Below, in pieces: positions 10,129 to 19,902 of a stretch of 64,000 nt of DNA. Source of the DNA: Cyclobacteriaceae bacterium (GTDB lineage: Bacteria > Bacteroidota > Bacteroidia > Cytophagales > Cyclobacteriaceae); contig JAEUUI010000026.1 in NCBI GenBank assembly GCA_016786585.1, positions 46,901 through 110,900 on the forward strand. The letters are read 5' to 3'. Both the position numbers and the translations under genes were made by a program. Every line of letters starts with the position of its first letter. Position 1 is the stretch's first letter. Under the pieces are notes generated by a model. The model ran no database searches. It was not told where the DNA came from and saw only the letters and a program-made list of their open reading frames with translations.

Positions 10129-10170
10129 AAAGGACTGCTTCTCAATGAGGCAGTCCTTCTTATTTTTGAT
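10129..10170. terminator. Bidirectional terminator between pckG and tldE
   Basis: Perfect arms AAGGACTGC (10130-10138) and GCAGTCCTT (10150-10158) surround an 11-nt loop. A T-rich run follows on the plus strand, and the minus strand reads TTTT after the hairpin, so it can serve both convergent genes. Confidence 0.85.
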
Positions 10171-10179
10171 AAACACAAT

Positions 10180-11514
10180 TTAAACAGCGTCCGACAAGCT
10201 GGTAAATGTAAAGTCACGGATTTTCATCGGTGGCAACAAATAGTTTGCGTTCGATTCAACGCTTACCGTCCGTTCTACCTTTCCGAGTTCTTCCAGGTTA
10301 TTTAGCATGATCACCGGGCTTTCATTAAACCGGAAGTTTTTGATCGGGTACTGGATCTTTCCGTTCTCAATGTAAAATGTGCCGTCACGCGTCAAGCCAG
10401 TTAACAGCAATGATTGCGGATCAACATCGCGGATGTACCAGAGGCGAGTTACCAGAACACCTTTCTTGGTTCCCTTAATCAATTCTTCCAGTGACTTTGT
10501 TCCCCCTTCCATGATGATTCCATCCGGAAACGGGGTAGCTTTAACGCCTTTCTTCTCGGCCCAATAGCGTGAGTAGGTAAGATTTTTCACAACACCTTTT
10601 TCAATCCACATGGTTTTTTCCTGTGGACGACCATCACCGGTCCACGGACTGGTTGGCAGATCAGCATTCCACGGATCGGAATAAATGTTCACGCGTTCAT
10701 CAACCATCTTTTCACCTAGGCGTGTAGCGCCACCAGGTTTGCTGAGGAAACTACGGCCTTCATCTGCAGTGCGCGCATCAAGCCCGAAGATAATTCGTTC
10801 GAGCAATACCGCTGCCGCAGCCGGTTCAAGAATAACGGTGTATTTGCCGGGTTCGATTGCCTTTGCCGTCACAGAAGACGTTGCTTTCTGTGTGGCGATT
10901 TGCGTAGCAGTTTTTGTGTCGAGCTTCGTGATGTCGTTATAGCCACGTGTTGCATAGCCGGAACCTTTTCCATCTTCCGTTCGAACCGTAACTGAAAAGT
11001 TAGTTCCGGTTGCAGTGTTGTAAGCGAACAAGCCTTTTGAGTTCATCATGGCGGAGTAACCTACGCTGTCTTCGAGGAAACCTGCAGCAACAGCTTTGCC
11101 TTCTTTAGCAACCTGTAAGCTTTGTGCGACCAGGTCAGCCCGCATCTTCGGTGTAATAGCTGCTGTGGCCGGTACAAAGTTTTTAGCTTCCTGGTAGGTT
11201 TGAGGACCGAGGAACGAAACGAATTCAGGATTCTCGGGTGCAAGTTGTGCCAGTTCTTCCGAACGTCTTACAACTTTCTCCAGCGATGCATCATCAAACT
11301 CGTTTATCGTTGCCGTACCGACTTTCTTTCCATACGCTGAAGAGATCACCAGACTGTTCTGGCTAATCACTCCGCTGGTTGACACGGAATTGCGTGCGTA
11401 CCGGATATTTGCGCTGTCGCCACCGCCAATGTTAACTTCGCATTCATCAGCCTTTGAGTAGCTGATAACTTTTTTCAATAAAGCATATGCTTCATCTTTC
11501 GTCAGGATAGGCAT
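10180..11514 (-). CDS. TldE/PmbA-like subunit of a TldD/E-type protease (copy 1)
   Basis: This 444-residue PmbA/TldE family protein is the partner subunit that lacks the metalloprotease HExxxH motif. In E. coli, TldD and TldE form a heterodimer that trims unfolded peptides, including a microcin precursor. The protein has the family N-terminus (KADECEVNIGGG..NIRYARN) and a conserved C-terminal block ending in FTFTSLSDAV, nearly identical to the second TldE copy downstream of 13.3 kb. There is no signal peptide, although its TldD partner has one. The gap to the upstream tldD is only three bases, so the pair is co-transcribed. Its substrate is unknown. Confidence 0.88.
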   Translation of the reverse strand: MPILTKDEAYALLKKVISYSKADECEVNIGGGDSANIRYARNSVSTSGVISQNSLVISSAYGKKVGTATINEFDDASLEKVVRRSEELAQLAPENPEFVSFLGPQTYQEAKNFVPATAAITPKMRADLVAQSLQVAKEGKAVAAGFLEDSVGYSAMMNSKGLFAYNTATGTNFSVTVRTEDGKGSGYATRGYNDITKLDTKTATQIATQKATSSVTAKAIEPGKYTVILEPAAAAVLLERIIFGLDARTADEGRSFLSKPGGATRLGEKMVDERVNIYSDPWNADLPTSPWTGDGRPQEKTMWIEKGVVKNLTYSRYWAEKKGVKATPFPDGIIMEGGTKSLEELIKGTKKGVLVTRLWYIRDVDPQSLLLTGLTRDGTFYIENGKIQYPIKNFRFNESPVIMLNNLEELGKVERTVSVESNANYLLPPMKIRDFTFTSLSDAV

Positions 11515-11517
11515 AGA

Positions 11518-13152
11518 TCAAATATTACGGGCTGTGTTAATGACATTAATTCCTTTAAATAGCGCGGTTGACGAACCGTGTGAAACTGCACTTGACTGTG
11601 AAGGCTGGCCTTTACCATCGAAGAACGATCCGCCCAGGCGGTAATCACTTTCATCGGCAATACCGGAACATGCATTCCAGAAATCCTGGCTGTTCGCCTG
11701 ATACGCCACATCGCGCACCATGTTGGTGATCTTTCCTTCTTTGATCTCATAGTAAAGCTGACCGCCAAACTGGAAGTTATAGCGCTGCTGATCGATTGAG
11801 AAAGAACCATCTCCAATAATGTAAATACCCTTCTCAACATTTTTAATCAGGTCGTCAATTGTCTTCTTTTCTTTTCCGGGCTGAAGCGATACGTTCGGCA
11901 TACGCTGGAATTGTACGCTGCTCCAGTTATCGGCATAGCAGCAACCTTGCGATGACTTCAGGCCCAGAATATGCGCCTGATCGCGAATGGTTTGATAATT
12001 AACAAGAATACCGTCTTTTATGATGTCCCACTTGCCGCACTGCACGCCTTCGTCATCATACCCAACGGCACCAAGCGATCCTGTTTGTGTCTTGTCGCCA
12101 ACGATATTAACGAGCTTGCTGCCGAAGTTGAATTTGCCTGACTGCCATTTATCGAGCGTCAGGAAGCTCGTTCCGGCAAAGTTTGCTTCATACCCCAACA
12201 CACGGTCAAGCTCAGTAGGGTGCCCAACCGATTCGTGAATCGTAAGCCACAAGTGCGATGGATCAAGCACGAGATCATACTTGCCCGGTTCGATGGATTT
12301 TGCTTTTAGTTTTTCACCCGCTTGTGCACCCGCTGCACGTGCATCGCCAACCATGTCGTAACGACCCTTATAAAGCGTAGTGATGCCATTGATTTTATCC
12401 TGCGGACGGGCGTTGAGATATTCGTAACCCATTCCCATAGGCGCGCTTAACGCATTGCGTGTTTCGAATTTACCGGTGGCGGCATCAATCTTTGTTGCAA
12501 AGAATGTTGGCCAGATGCGGTGAATATCCTGGTCGATATACGAACCATCGGTCGAGGCAAAATACTTTTGTTCGTTTACCAGAAAGAGGATAGAGGTAAT
12601 GTAATCAGCGCCCGCTTTCATGGCTTCGCTGTTTACATTCATCAGCAGATCAACTTTTTCCTTGATCGGAACTTCAAATGAATTTTTTTCGATCGGTGCC
12701 TTCCAGCTCACTTCGCCATAACCTTTTTGTGGCGCAAGCTGAACCGGCTCAGATAAGAGGCGTGAGTTTTCTTTTGCAGTTGCAACGGCAAGTTCTGCTG
12801 CGCGCGCGATACTGTCTTTATCAAGCTTGTCGACTGCGGCAAAGCCCCATGCACCATTCGCCACCACGCGAATTCCCATACCATAAGATTCGGTATTCAC
12901 GATGTTCTGCACTTTGTCTTCGCGTGTTACAACAAACTGATTCAGGTAACGGCCGATGCGTACATCGGTGTACGTGGCGCCTTTGCTGCGTGCCGCATTC
13001 AGGGCCACGTCAGCCATTTGCTTTTTTAAAGCAGGATCAATGCGCTCCAATGCCTTTTCCGGGCTAATCGGATTGCCGAAAACAGGAATACCGGGCAGCA
13101 GCGTAGCAGCTGTACCCAACCCTGTGAGGTAAATAAAGTCTCTGCGTTTCAA
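11518..13152 (-). CDS. TldD-type metalloprotease with twin-arginine leader (copy 1)
   Basis: This 544-residue TldD family protein has the zinc motif HESVGH at 306-311, followed by the conserved PTELDR segment. The N-terminus reads KRRDF followed by a hydrophobic stretch, a Tat-type export signal, so the enzyme should act outside the cytoplasm. The start codon is TTG at 13152; the same MKRRDF start is an ATG in the two paralogues, which supports it. It forms a pair with the tldE copy three bases downstream. It has its own upstream region of about 130 bp, after the terminator of the neighbouring tld operon. No peptide precursor substrate is visible nearby. Confidence 0.88.
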   Translation of the reverse strand: MKRRDFIYLTGLGTAATLLPGIPVFGNPISPEKALERIDPALKKQMADVALNAARSKGATYTDVRIGRYLNQFVVTREDKVQNIVNTESYGMGIRVVANGAWGFAAVDKLDKDSIARAAELAVATAKENSRLLSEPVQLAPQKGYGEVSWKAPIEKNSFEVPIKEKVDLLMNVNSEAMKAGADYITSILFLVNEQKYFASTDGSYIDQDIHRIWPTFFATKIDAATGKFETRNALSAPMGMGYEYLNARPQDKINGITTLYKGRYDMVGDARAAGAQAGEKLKAKSIEPGKYDLVLDPSHLWLTIHESVGHPTELDRVLGYEANFAGTSFLTLDKWQSGKFNFGSKLVNIVGDKTQTGSLGAVGYDDEGVQCGKWDIIKDGILVNYQTIRDQAHILGLKSSQGCCYADNWSSVQFQRMPNVSLQPGKEKKTIDDLIKNVEKGIYIIGDGSFSIDQQRYNFQFGGQLYYEIKEGKITNMVRDVAYQANSQDFWNACSGIADESDYRLGGSFFDGKGQPSQSSAVSHGSSTALFKGINVINTARNI

Positions 13153-13281
13153 ATGAAAGTAGGTTAAAGTTGTTGAAAATAGCGTACGAATATTACCGGA
13201 TTAGTTTCAATTCGGCAATTAATTGTTCGGAATCGAACTGATGAAACAAGGGTTTCTTTTTAATTATTTGATGGAAAATAA

Positions 13282-13305
13282 AAATCCCCGCATGAGCGGG
13301 GATTT
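13282..13305 (-). terminator. Rho-independent terminator of the upstream tldD-tldD-tldE operon
   Basis: Perfect 10-bp arms AAATCCCCGC and GCGGGGATTT surround a 4-nt loop. On the minus strand the hairpin is followed by a T-rich run (TTTTTATTTTCC). It lies eight bases beyond the tldE copy 2 stop and separates the five tld genes into two units. Confidence 0.9.
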
Positions 13306-13312
13306 GAATGTT

Positions 13313-14647
13313 TTAAACTGCGTCTGACAAGCTGGTGAAGGTGAAGTCTCTGATCTTCATCGAAGGGATGAAGGCGTTTGGACTTCCCTCGCTGGTAACT
13401 GCCCGTTCCTGTTTACCAAGCGTTTCCAGGTTATTCAGCATGATAATCGGACTTTCATTGAACCGGAAATTTTTGATCGGATGTTTGATCTTTCCGTTCT
13501 CAATGTAGAATGTGCCATCGCGCGTAAGACCGGTGTACAATAAGGTTTGCGGATCAACCGGACGGATGTACCAGAAACGTGTTACGAGAATACCTTTCTT
13601 GGTGTCTTTAATCATATCTTCTACTGAAGCGGTGCCACCTTCCATGATGGTGTTACCGCCAAACGGGAGCGGAGCAACATTTTTCTGGGATGCCCAGTAA
13701 CGATCGTAGAACAGGTTGGCAACAACGCCATTCTTGATGATGTCTACTTTCTTGCGGGGCTGACCATCACCGGCCCAAACGGCAGCGGGCACATCGTCAT
13801 TCCATGGGTCCGTGTAAATGTTCACGCGCTCATCCACGAGCTTTTCACCTAGCTTGGTGCCGCCACCTTTTTTTGAAAGGAAGCTGCGGCCTTCATCGGC
13901 TGTGCGTGCGTTCATGCCAAGCATCAAACGAACCAGGTCAGCGGAAGCAGATGCTTCCAATACTACCGTGTATTTACCTGGCTCAATTGCTTTCGCTTCG
14001 CGCGACAGAACAGCCTTGTCGATTGCGCGCTTCGAAATGATGGCCGGATTGATTTTGCTTACATCGTTATGTGTCGCGGCTGCCCATCCTGAACCGGTGC
14101 CATCGTTTGTACGCATGGTTACCGTAAAATCAACACCGGTCGATTTGTTGTATGCAAACAAACCTTTGCTGTTGGCGATCGCAAAGAAACCTTTGCTGTC
14201 TTCGAGGTAGCCCGCTGCGGTAACATCTTTTGCGGCAGCAGGGTTAATGCTGTCGGCTGCAACCTGTGCACGATATTCGGGTTTAATGTTAGCGGTTGAT
14301 TCAGAGAATGTTTTTGAATCCGGTCCGTACGTTTGCGGGCCAAGCGGTTCCATAAACTCAGGATTTTCCGGAGCCAGTTGAGCAACTTCTTCCGCGCGTC
14401 TTACTACTTTTTCAAGCGAGGCATCGTCAAACTCGTTGATGCTGGCTGCGCCTGATTTTTTGCCGTAGTAACACTGCACCGACAGGGATGTATTACTGTC
14501 TTCACCGGAAGTGTTTACGGTGTTCCGCGCATAGCGGATATTGCCGCGGTCCTGCCCGCCAAGACTGGCCGAGCATCCGTCTGCTTTCGAGAGGGCTACT
14601 ACTTTTTCAAGTATCCTCTTCGCTTCTTCTTTTGAAAGTATTGCCAT
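13313..14647 (-). CDS. TldE/PmbA-like subunit (copy 2)
   Basis: This 444-residue PmbA/TldE family protein has the same length as copy 1 and is closely similar along its whole length (KADGCSASLGGQ..NIRYARN at the start, FTFTSLSDAV at the end). It has no HExxxH motif, so it is the non-catalytic or lid subunit, and no export signal. It is the last gene of a three-gene unit with two TldD genes and ends at a strong terminator. The shared 3' ends of the two tldE genes are direct repeats about 3.1 kb apart, evidence of a tandem duplication of a tldD-tldE pair. Confidence 0.88.
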   Translation of the reverse strand: MAILSKEEAKRILEKVVALSKADGCSASLGGQDRGNIRYARNTVNTSGEDSNTSLSVQCYYGKKSGAASINEFDDASLEKVVRRAEEVAQLAPENPEFMEPLGPQTYGPDSKTFSESTANIKPEYRAQVAADSINPAAAKDVTAAGYLEDSKGFFAIANSKGLFAYNKSTGVDFTVTMRTNDGTGSGWAAATHNDVSKINPAIISKRAIDKAVLSREAKAIEPGKYTVVLEASASADLVRLMLGMNARTADEGRSFLSKKGGGTKLGEKLVDERVNIYTDPWNDDVPAAVWAGDGQPRKKVDIIKNGVVANLFYDRYWASQKNVAPLPFGGNTIMEGGTASVEDMIKDTKKGILVTRFWYIRPVDPQTLLYTGLTRDGTFYIENGKIKHPIKNFRFNESPIIMLNNLETLGKQERAVTSEGSPNAFIPSMKIRDFTFTSLSDAV

Positions 14648-14678
14648 AAGATGATTTTCTATTTAGTGAGTTGGTTGA

Positions 14679-16319
14679 TTATATCGTTCTTCCGGTGTTG
14701 ATCACATTCACTCCGTTGAATCGCGCTGTAGCTGAGCCGTGCGATACCGCGTTCGATTGTCCCGGCTGACCTTTTCCGTCATTGAAGGCACCACCTAATC
14801 GGTAATCGCGCTTATCGCAGATTGCAGCGCAGGAATTCCAGAAGTCCTGCGTGTTTGCCTGGTAAGCAACATCTTTCAGCATGCCTGCGATTTTTCCTTC
14901 CTTAATTTCGAAGAACAGCACGCCACCAAACTGGAAGTTGTACCGCTGCTGGTCGATGGAGAACGAAGAGTCTTTAACGATATAAATGCCTTTTTCAACA
15001 CCTGCGATCATTTGAGCAGGAGTGAGGTCGTTCTTTCCAGGCTGTAAGGAAATGTTAGCCATGCGCTGGAACTGAACATCTGCCCAGCTTTGTGAGTAAC
15101 AGCATCCGTGCGATTCCTTCTGACCGATAATGCCAACCTGATCGCGAATTGCCTGGTAGTTCACCAGAACACCGTCTTTAATGATATCCCATTGCTTGCA
15201 CTTCACGCCTTCGTCATCGTAACCAACAGCACCTAACGAACCAACCTCAGTTTTGTCGGCTTTGATGTTTACGATCTCGCTTCCGAACTTAAAGTTTTTA
15301 GATTGCCACTTGTCGAGTGTCAGGAAGCTTGTTCCTGCATAGTTCGCTTCGTACCCCAGCACACGGTCAAGCTCAGTCGGGTGACCAACCGATTCATGAA
15401 TCGTTAACCACAAGTGTGACGGTTCGAGTACAAGATCATATTTACCAGGCTCAACCGATTTTGCTGCGAGAATTTGTTTCGCCTGCTCGGCTGCCATGCC
15501 GGCATCTTCGATGATATCGTACGACTTATTATAGAGAATGATATCTCCGGGCGACTGGATTTTATCCTCCGGACGCGCATCCAGGTATTCGTAACCCATA
15601 CCAACCGGAGAACTGAATGACGACCGGTTTTTGAATGTACCCGATGCTTTATCAGTTACGGTTACATTGAAACCCGGAAGAATCCGATAAATATCCTGGT
15701 CGATGTAAGAACCTTCAGACGATGCAAAATATTTTTGCTCATTCACCATGAAGATCTGGCTGTTGATAAACGAAGCGCCTTTTTCAAGTGCGCGTGCGTT
15801 GGTTGCCATCAGCAGATCAACCTTCTCTTTCACCGGAACTTCAAAGCCGTTTTTTTTGATTGGTGTTTTCCAGCTTACTTCACCGTATGCAGGAGTGGGC
15901 GCAAGCTGAACCGGTTGCTTCTGGAATTTGGAATTTGCTTTTGCAATGGCAACCGCCCGTTCGGCAGTCTTCTTCATGCCATCAGCTGTTACGTTGTTCG
16001 TTGCTGCAAAACCCCAGGTGCCGTTAACGATCACCCGGATACCCACGCCAAACGATTCCGTGTTGGCAATTCCCTGCACCTTTTTCTCGCGGGTGCTTAC
16101 GAACTGGTTAAGGTACCGGCCGATGCGAACATCGGTGTAGGTGGCGCCCAGCGATTTGGTCGTGTTGAGTGCGATGTCGGCAAGCTTTTTCTTTTCCGCG
16201 GTGTCCATCAGCGGATCGAGAAGCCGCATCGGGTCAACCGATTCACCGAACGAGGTGAAAGGCAAGATCATCGCCCCAGCGCTCATTCCGGCAATCTGTA
16301 TAAAGTCGCGTCTTTTCAT
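14679..16319 (-). CDS. TldD-type metalloprotease with twin-arginine leader (copy 2)
   Basis: This 546-residue TldD paralogue has HESVGH near 308-313 and a KRRDF twin-arginine leader followed by a short hydrophobic core. ATG at 16319 is clear. Conserved blocks shared with the two other TldDs are VRIGRYLNQF, YFAS.GSYIDQDI, GAVGYDDEG and FNFGG-type strands near the C-terminus. It lies 36 bases downstream of TldD copy 3 and 31 bases upstream of tldE copy 2, so it most likely pairs with that TldE. The target peptide is unknown. Confidence 0.88.
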   Translation of the reverse strand: MKRRDFIQIAGMSAGAMILPFTSFGESVDPMRLLDPLMDTAEKKKLADIALNTTKSLGATYTDVRIGRYLNQFVSTREKKVQGIANTESFGVGIRVIVNGTWGFAATNNVTADGMKKTAERAVAIAKANSKFQKQPVQLAPTPAYGEVSWKTPIKKNGFEVPVKEKVDLLMATNARALEKGASFINSQIFMVNEQKYFASSEGSYIDQDIYRILPGFNVTVTDKASGTFKNRSSFSSPVGMGYEYLDARPEDKIQSPGDIILYNKSYDIIEDAGMAAEQAKQILAAKSVEPGKYDLVLEPSHLWLTIHESVGHPTELDRVLGYEANYAGTSFLTLDKWQSKNFKFGSEIVNIKADKTEVGSLGAVGYDDEGVKCKQWDIIKDGVLVNYQAIRDQVGIIGQKESHGCCYSQSWADVQFQRMANISLQPGKNDLTPAQMIAGVEKGIYIVKDSSFSIDQQRYNFQFGGVLFFEIKEGKIAGMLKDVAYQANTQDFWNSCAAICDKRDYRLGGAFNDGKGQPGQSNAVSHGSATARFNGVNVINTGRTI

Positions 16320-16355
16320 TGTGGTTAGTTATAGTTAAAAGGTGGTGTTTTAGTG

Positions 16356-17996
16356 TTAGATCGTCCGGCCTGTGTTGATCACGTTAACTCCGTTGAAACG
16401 GGAAGTTGCACTTCCGTGCGATACTGCGGATACCTGTGACGGCTGACCTTTTCCATCGAAGAAAGAGCCAAACAACCTGTAATCTTTTTCATCGCAAATC
16501 TTAACACAGTTATTCCAGAACTCCTGCGTGTTTGATTGATACGCCACATCATTCAGCATGCCCGCAATCTGACCGTTTTTGATTTCGTAGAATACCGTAC
16601 CGCCAAACTGGAAGTTGTAACGCTGCTGATCGATTGAGAACGATCCGCGTCCGGCAATGTAGATTCCCTTCTCAACGTCTTTAATCATCTGCTCGCTTGA
16701 ATACGATTCGGTCCCCGGGGCAAGTGAAATATTTGGCATCCGCTGAAATTGAACATCGTTCCAGCTTTGTGCATAGCAACATCCGTGAGATTCTTTTTCG
16801 CCCAGGATGTGTGCCTGATCGCGAATCGCCTGGCTGTTAACAAAGATTCCGTTTTTAATGATATCCCAACGCTTGCATTTCACGCCTTCATCATCATAGC
16901 CAACGGCTCCCAGTGATCCGGGCTGAACTTTATCAGCGAAGATGTTCACAATGTTACTGCCGTATTTGAAATTGCCTGACTTTAATTTATCAAGCGTGGC
17001 AAAACTTGTTCCTGCATAATTGGCCTCGTATCCGAGAATACGGTCGAGCTCCGTAGGGTGGCCCACCGATTCGTGGATCGTCAACCCAAGGTGGTTTGGT
17101 TCAAGAACCATGTCGTACTTCCCTGGTTCAACTGATTTAGCAGATAACATTTCTTTCGCTTGTTGTGCGGCTATCGTTGCGTCTTCAACCATGTCGTAGT
17201 TGTTGCGGTAAAGATTCATGCCGCCCGGAGCTTTCAGTTTTTCAGCATCGTTAGGAGTGAGGTATTCGTACCCCAGGCCCATCGGTGCACTCAATGCATC
17301 ACGCGACTTGAATTTACCGGACGTGCGATCGATCGCCTGAACGGTAAAGGTTGGCCAAATACGGTGAATGTCCTGATCGATATAAGAGCCATCTGTTGAC
17401 GCAAAATATTTCTGCTCGTTGATCTGGAACAGATTCGAACTAACGAAACTTGCCCCATTTTTTAACGCAGCCGCGTTCACACGCAACAGCAAATCCGCTT
17501 TGTCGGATACCTTAACCTCAAAAGCATTTTGTTTGATTGGAGTTTTCCAGCTTACCTCGCCATAACTTTGAACAGCAGCAAGTTTGACCGGCTCTTTCTG
17601 AAATTTTGAATTTGCTTTCGCGATGGCCACGGCACGTTCGGTCGCTTTCTTGATACCATCTGCAGTTATATTGTTCGTGGATGCGAAGCCCCAAGTGCCA
17701 TTCGCAATCACGCGGACACCGATCCCGAAGGATTCGGTGTTGGCAATATTTTGAACCTTGTTCTCGCGTGTGCTGATGAACTGGTTCAGGTAACGGCCAA
17801 TCCGCACATCGGCATACGATGCACCCAGCGATTTTGCGGTGTTGAGGGCGACATCGGCCAGTTCTTTCTTTTGCGAAACAAGGAGGGGGAAATCGAGTAA
17901 TGCTTCTTCTGCAACCGGGTTTCCGAAACCAGACAGCGGTAATAACATTCCGCCAAGTCCTAATCCCGCCAGTTGTACAAAATCTCTTCTCTTCAT
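16356..17996 (-). CDS. TldD-type metalloprotease with twin-arginine leader (copy 3)
   Basis: This 546-residue TldD paralogue opens the three-gene tld unit. It has the Tat-like KRRDF start and an intact HESVGH motif. It is closer to copy 2 than to copy 1 in length and C-terminal sequence (both end VNVINTGRTI). It has no TldE of its own, so it either shares tldE copy 2, replaces copy 2 in alternative heterodimers, or acts without a partner. The ATG is at 17996. The 174-bp region upstream holds the terminator of the symporter gene and presumably this operon's promoter. Confidence 0.87.
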   Translation of the reverse strand: MKRRDFVQLAGLGLGGMLLPLSGFGNPVAEEALLDFPLLVSQKKELADVALNTAKSLGASYADVRIGRYLNQFISTRENKVQNIANTESFGIGVRVIANGTWGFASTNNITADGIKKATERAVAIAKANSKFQKEPVKLAAVQSYGEVSWKTPIKQNAFEVKVSDKADLLLRVNAAALKNGASFVSSNLFQINEQKYFASTDGSYIDQDIHRIWPTFTVQAIDRTSGKFKSRDALSAPMGLGYEYLTPNDAEKLKAPGGMNLYRNNYDMVEDATIAAQQAKEMLSAKSVEPGKYDMVLEPNHLGLTIHESVGHPTELDRILGYEANYAGTSFATLDKLKSGNFKYGSNIVNIFADKVQPGSLGAVGYDDEGVKCKRWDIIKNGIFVNSQAIRDQAHILGEKESHGCCYAQSWNDVQFQRMPNISLAPGTESYSSEQMIKDVEKGIYIAGRGSFSIDQQRYNFQFGGTVFYEIKNGQIAGMLNDVAYQSNTQEFWNNCVKICDEKDYRLFGSFFDGKGQPSQVSAVSHGSATSRFNGVNVINTGRTI

Positions 17997-18113
17997 AGTG
18001 GTTGGTTACAACAATACGATGAGTAAAGTACACAGAAGGACTTACATTTTCCTGCTTTTCGGAGAAGTGGATATAAGGTTATGCGAATGGTTTTTTGATA
18101 GGGTGTAAAAGCG

Positions 18114-18137
18114 AAAATCCCCTCGAAAGGGGATTTT
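18114..18137 (-). terminator. Terminator after the symporter gene, end of the glucan locus
   Basis: Arms AAAATCCCC (18114-18122) and GGGGATTTT (18129-18137) pair perfectly around a 6-nt loop. On the minus strand the T-run continues (ATTTTCGCTTTT). It sits 33 bases beyond the symporter stop and insulates the tld operon. Confidence 0.87.
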
Positions 18138-18170
18138 AAAACTATACACATTGGGTGTATCGGCAATCTG

Positions 18171-19859
18171 CTACCAGAATGCTGAGTACAGGGCTACAAG
18201 CATTGTGATGATGATCAGCGCTCCAACCGCAAAGGATGTAGATACTTTAAACATGCTGGCGTCAACGTCCAGTCCTTTGGCAACAACACCTCGTTTGGTT
18301 TCATACATGCTGATCAGGTACATCCCGATAATACAGATGGCAAAAATAATCAGCATACGATCCATAAACGGAATTTCATAAACTCCGTTTGAATTCTGAA
18401 TTGCCCAGCCGTAATCATACAGTGACGAAAGATCAACCCACTGCGGCAGCAGTTTCAGGATTACTGCAATGATGAACCCACCGATGGTTGCAAAGAGTGC
18501 AGCATTTGACGTAGTCTTTTTCCAGAAGAAACCGAGGATGAACATCGCAAAAATACCAGGTGACACGAAGCCGCTGTACTCCTGGATGTACTGAAAACCT
18601 TGTTTACCTTCTCCCATCAATGCTTCGCCGAGAATCAGCGATAGCACTACTGCCATTAACATCGACACAACTACGGTAATGCGACCGATGTTTACCAGGC
18701 GTGTTTCGCTGGCGTTCGTGTTGAAGGCTTTTTTGTAGATATCAAGCGTGAAGATAGTAGCGATACTGTTAGCCTTACCGGCAAGTGATGCAACAATAGC
18801 AGCTGTCAACGCGGCAAACGATAGTCCTTTCAATCCTATTGGCAGAAGACTTAATAAAGCAGGGTAGGCTTTGTTTGGATCCTGCACCCCCGACATGGTT
18901 AACATGTTGCTGGCGCTGATGCCCGGAATTTGTTCTTTGATAATGTAGTACACGGCAATCCCCGGGATAACTACGATCACAGGCATTAACATCTTCAGGA
19001 ACGCTGCGAACAAAAGTCCCGAGCGCGCAACCGGAAGCGATGCACCCAACGCACGCTGGGTGATATACTGGTTACAGCCCCAGTAACTCAAATTGGCAAT
19101 CCACATTCCGCCAATGAGAACGCTTAATCCTGGAAGGTCTATGTAGTTCGGATTCTTCTTATCAAAGATTAGATGGAAATGTTCGGAAGCTCCCTGCGTG
19201 AGCATTGAGAAACCATGCATCGCACCCTGACCGTCAGAGATTAAATCCAATGCAATGTAGGTGGCAACAAGTCCGCCAAGCACGAGGAAGAATACCTGTA
19301 TGACATCTGTGTATCCGATAACTTTCATCCCGCCTAACGTAATGACAATTGCAAAAAGTGCAAGCCCTAGAATACAAACCAAAATACTTAACCCGGATAT
19401 TCCGCTTATAGCAAGTGCACCGAGGTACAGGATCGACATCAGGTTAACAATGATGTATAACGCAAGCCAGAACACGGCCATGATCAACGCTACACGCTCA
19501 TTGTAACGCGTACTTAAAAACTGCGGCATCGTGAAGATGTTGTTCTTCAGATACACGGGCATGAAAAATATCGCTACGATAATCAACGTAGCGGCTGCCA
19601 TCCACTCATACGCAGAAATAGCCAAGCCGAGTTTGAAACCCGATGCGCTCATTCCGATCATCTGTTCTGCAGAAATGTTCGATGCAATCAAAGACGCACC
19701 GATCGCCCACCACGTGAGCGAACCTTCTGCTAAAAAGAAATCCTTTGAATCGAGCTGCGCTTTTTTCTTGCGGTTATAAATCCAGTATCCGTAAATCGCG
19801 ACTACAAAAAAGTAAACGAGAAATACAATGTAATCAGGTGATTGAAGACCTTTCGCCAT
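18171..19859 (-). CDS. Sodium/sugar symporter (SSS family, SGLT-like)
   Basis: This 562-residue inner-membrane protein has about 13-14 transmembrane segments and the typical motifs of SGLT-type solute:sodium symporters: an unwound-helix region with NISAEQ..GMSASG near residues 61-74, and an NLSYWGCNQYI.QR segment near 260-272 that resembles the sugar-binding helix of the Vibrio sugar symporter. It should import a monosaccharide or disaccharide with Na+. It is the last gene of the glucan locus, 43 bases after the GH3 beta-glucosidase, so glucose released in the periplasm is the likely substrate. A strong terminator follows. Confidence 0.88.
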   Translation of the reverse strand: MAKGLQSPDYIVFLVYFFVVAIYGYWIYNRKKKAQLDSKDFFLAEGSLTWWAIGASLIASNISAEQMIGMSASGFKLGLAISAYEWMAAATLIIVAIFFMPVYLKNNIFTMPQFLSTRYNERVALIMAVFWLALYIIVNLMSILYLGALAISGISGLSILVCILGLALFAIVITLGGMKVIGYTDVIQVFFLVLGGLVATYIALDLISDGQGAMHGFSMLTQGASEHFHLIFDKKNPNYIDLPGLSVLIGGMWIANLSYWGCNQYITQRALGASLPVARSGLLFAAFLKMLMPVIVVIPGIAVYYIIKEQIPGISASNMLTMSGVQDPNKAYPALLSLLPIGLKGLSFAALTAAIVASLAGKANSIATIFTLDIYKKAFNTNASETRLVNIGRITVVVSMLMAVVLSLILGEALMGEGKQGFQYIQEYSGFVSPGIFAMFILGFFWKKTTSNAALFATIGGFIIAVILKLLPQWVDLSSLYDYGWAIQNSNGVYEIPFMDRMLIIFAICIIGMYLISMYETKRGVVAKGLDVDASMFKVSTSFAVGALIIITMLVALYSAFW

Positions 19860-19902
19860 AAAACAGTTTTACGTTAAGGGGTTTAAGACTACGCTACTTT
19901 CA

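Noticed and set aside
13225..13238. GTTCG-GAAT-CGAAC inverted repeat upstream of tldD copy 1
   Set aside because: The arms are only 5 bp, no second copy is seen, and no promoter box is placed clearly relative to it. It is not strong enough to call an operator.
15735..16328. 197-codon frame antisense to tldD copy 2
   Set aside because: It is a shadow frame of a conserved gene. The cysteine- and histidine-rich translation comes from the codon use of the opposite strand.
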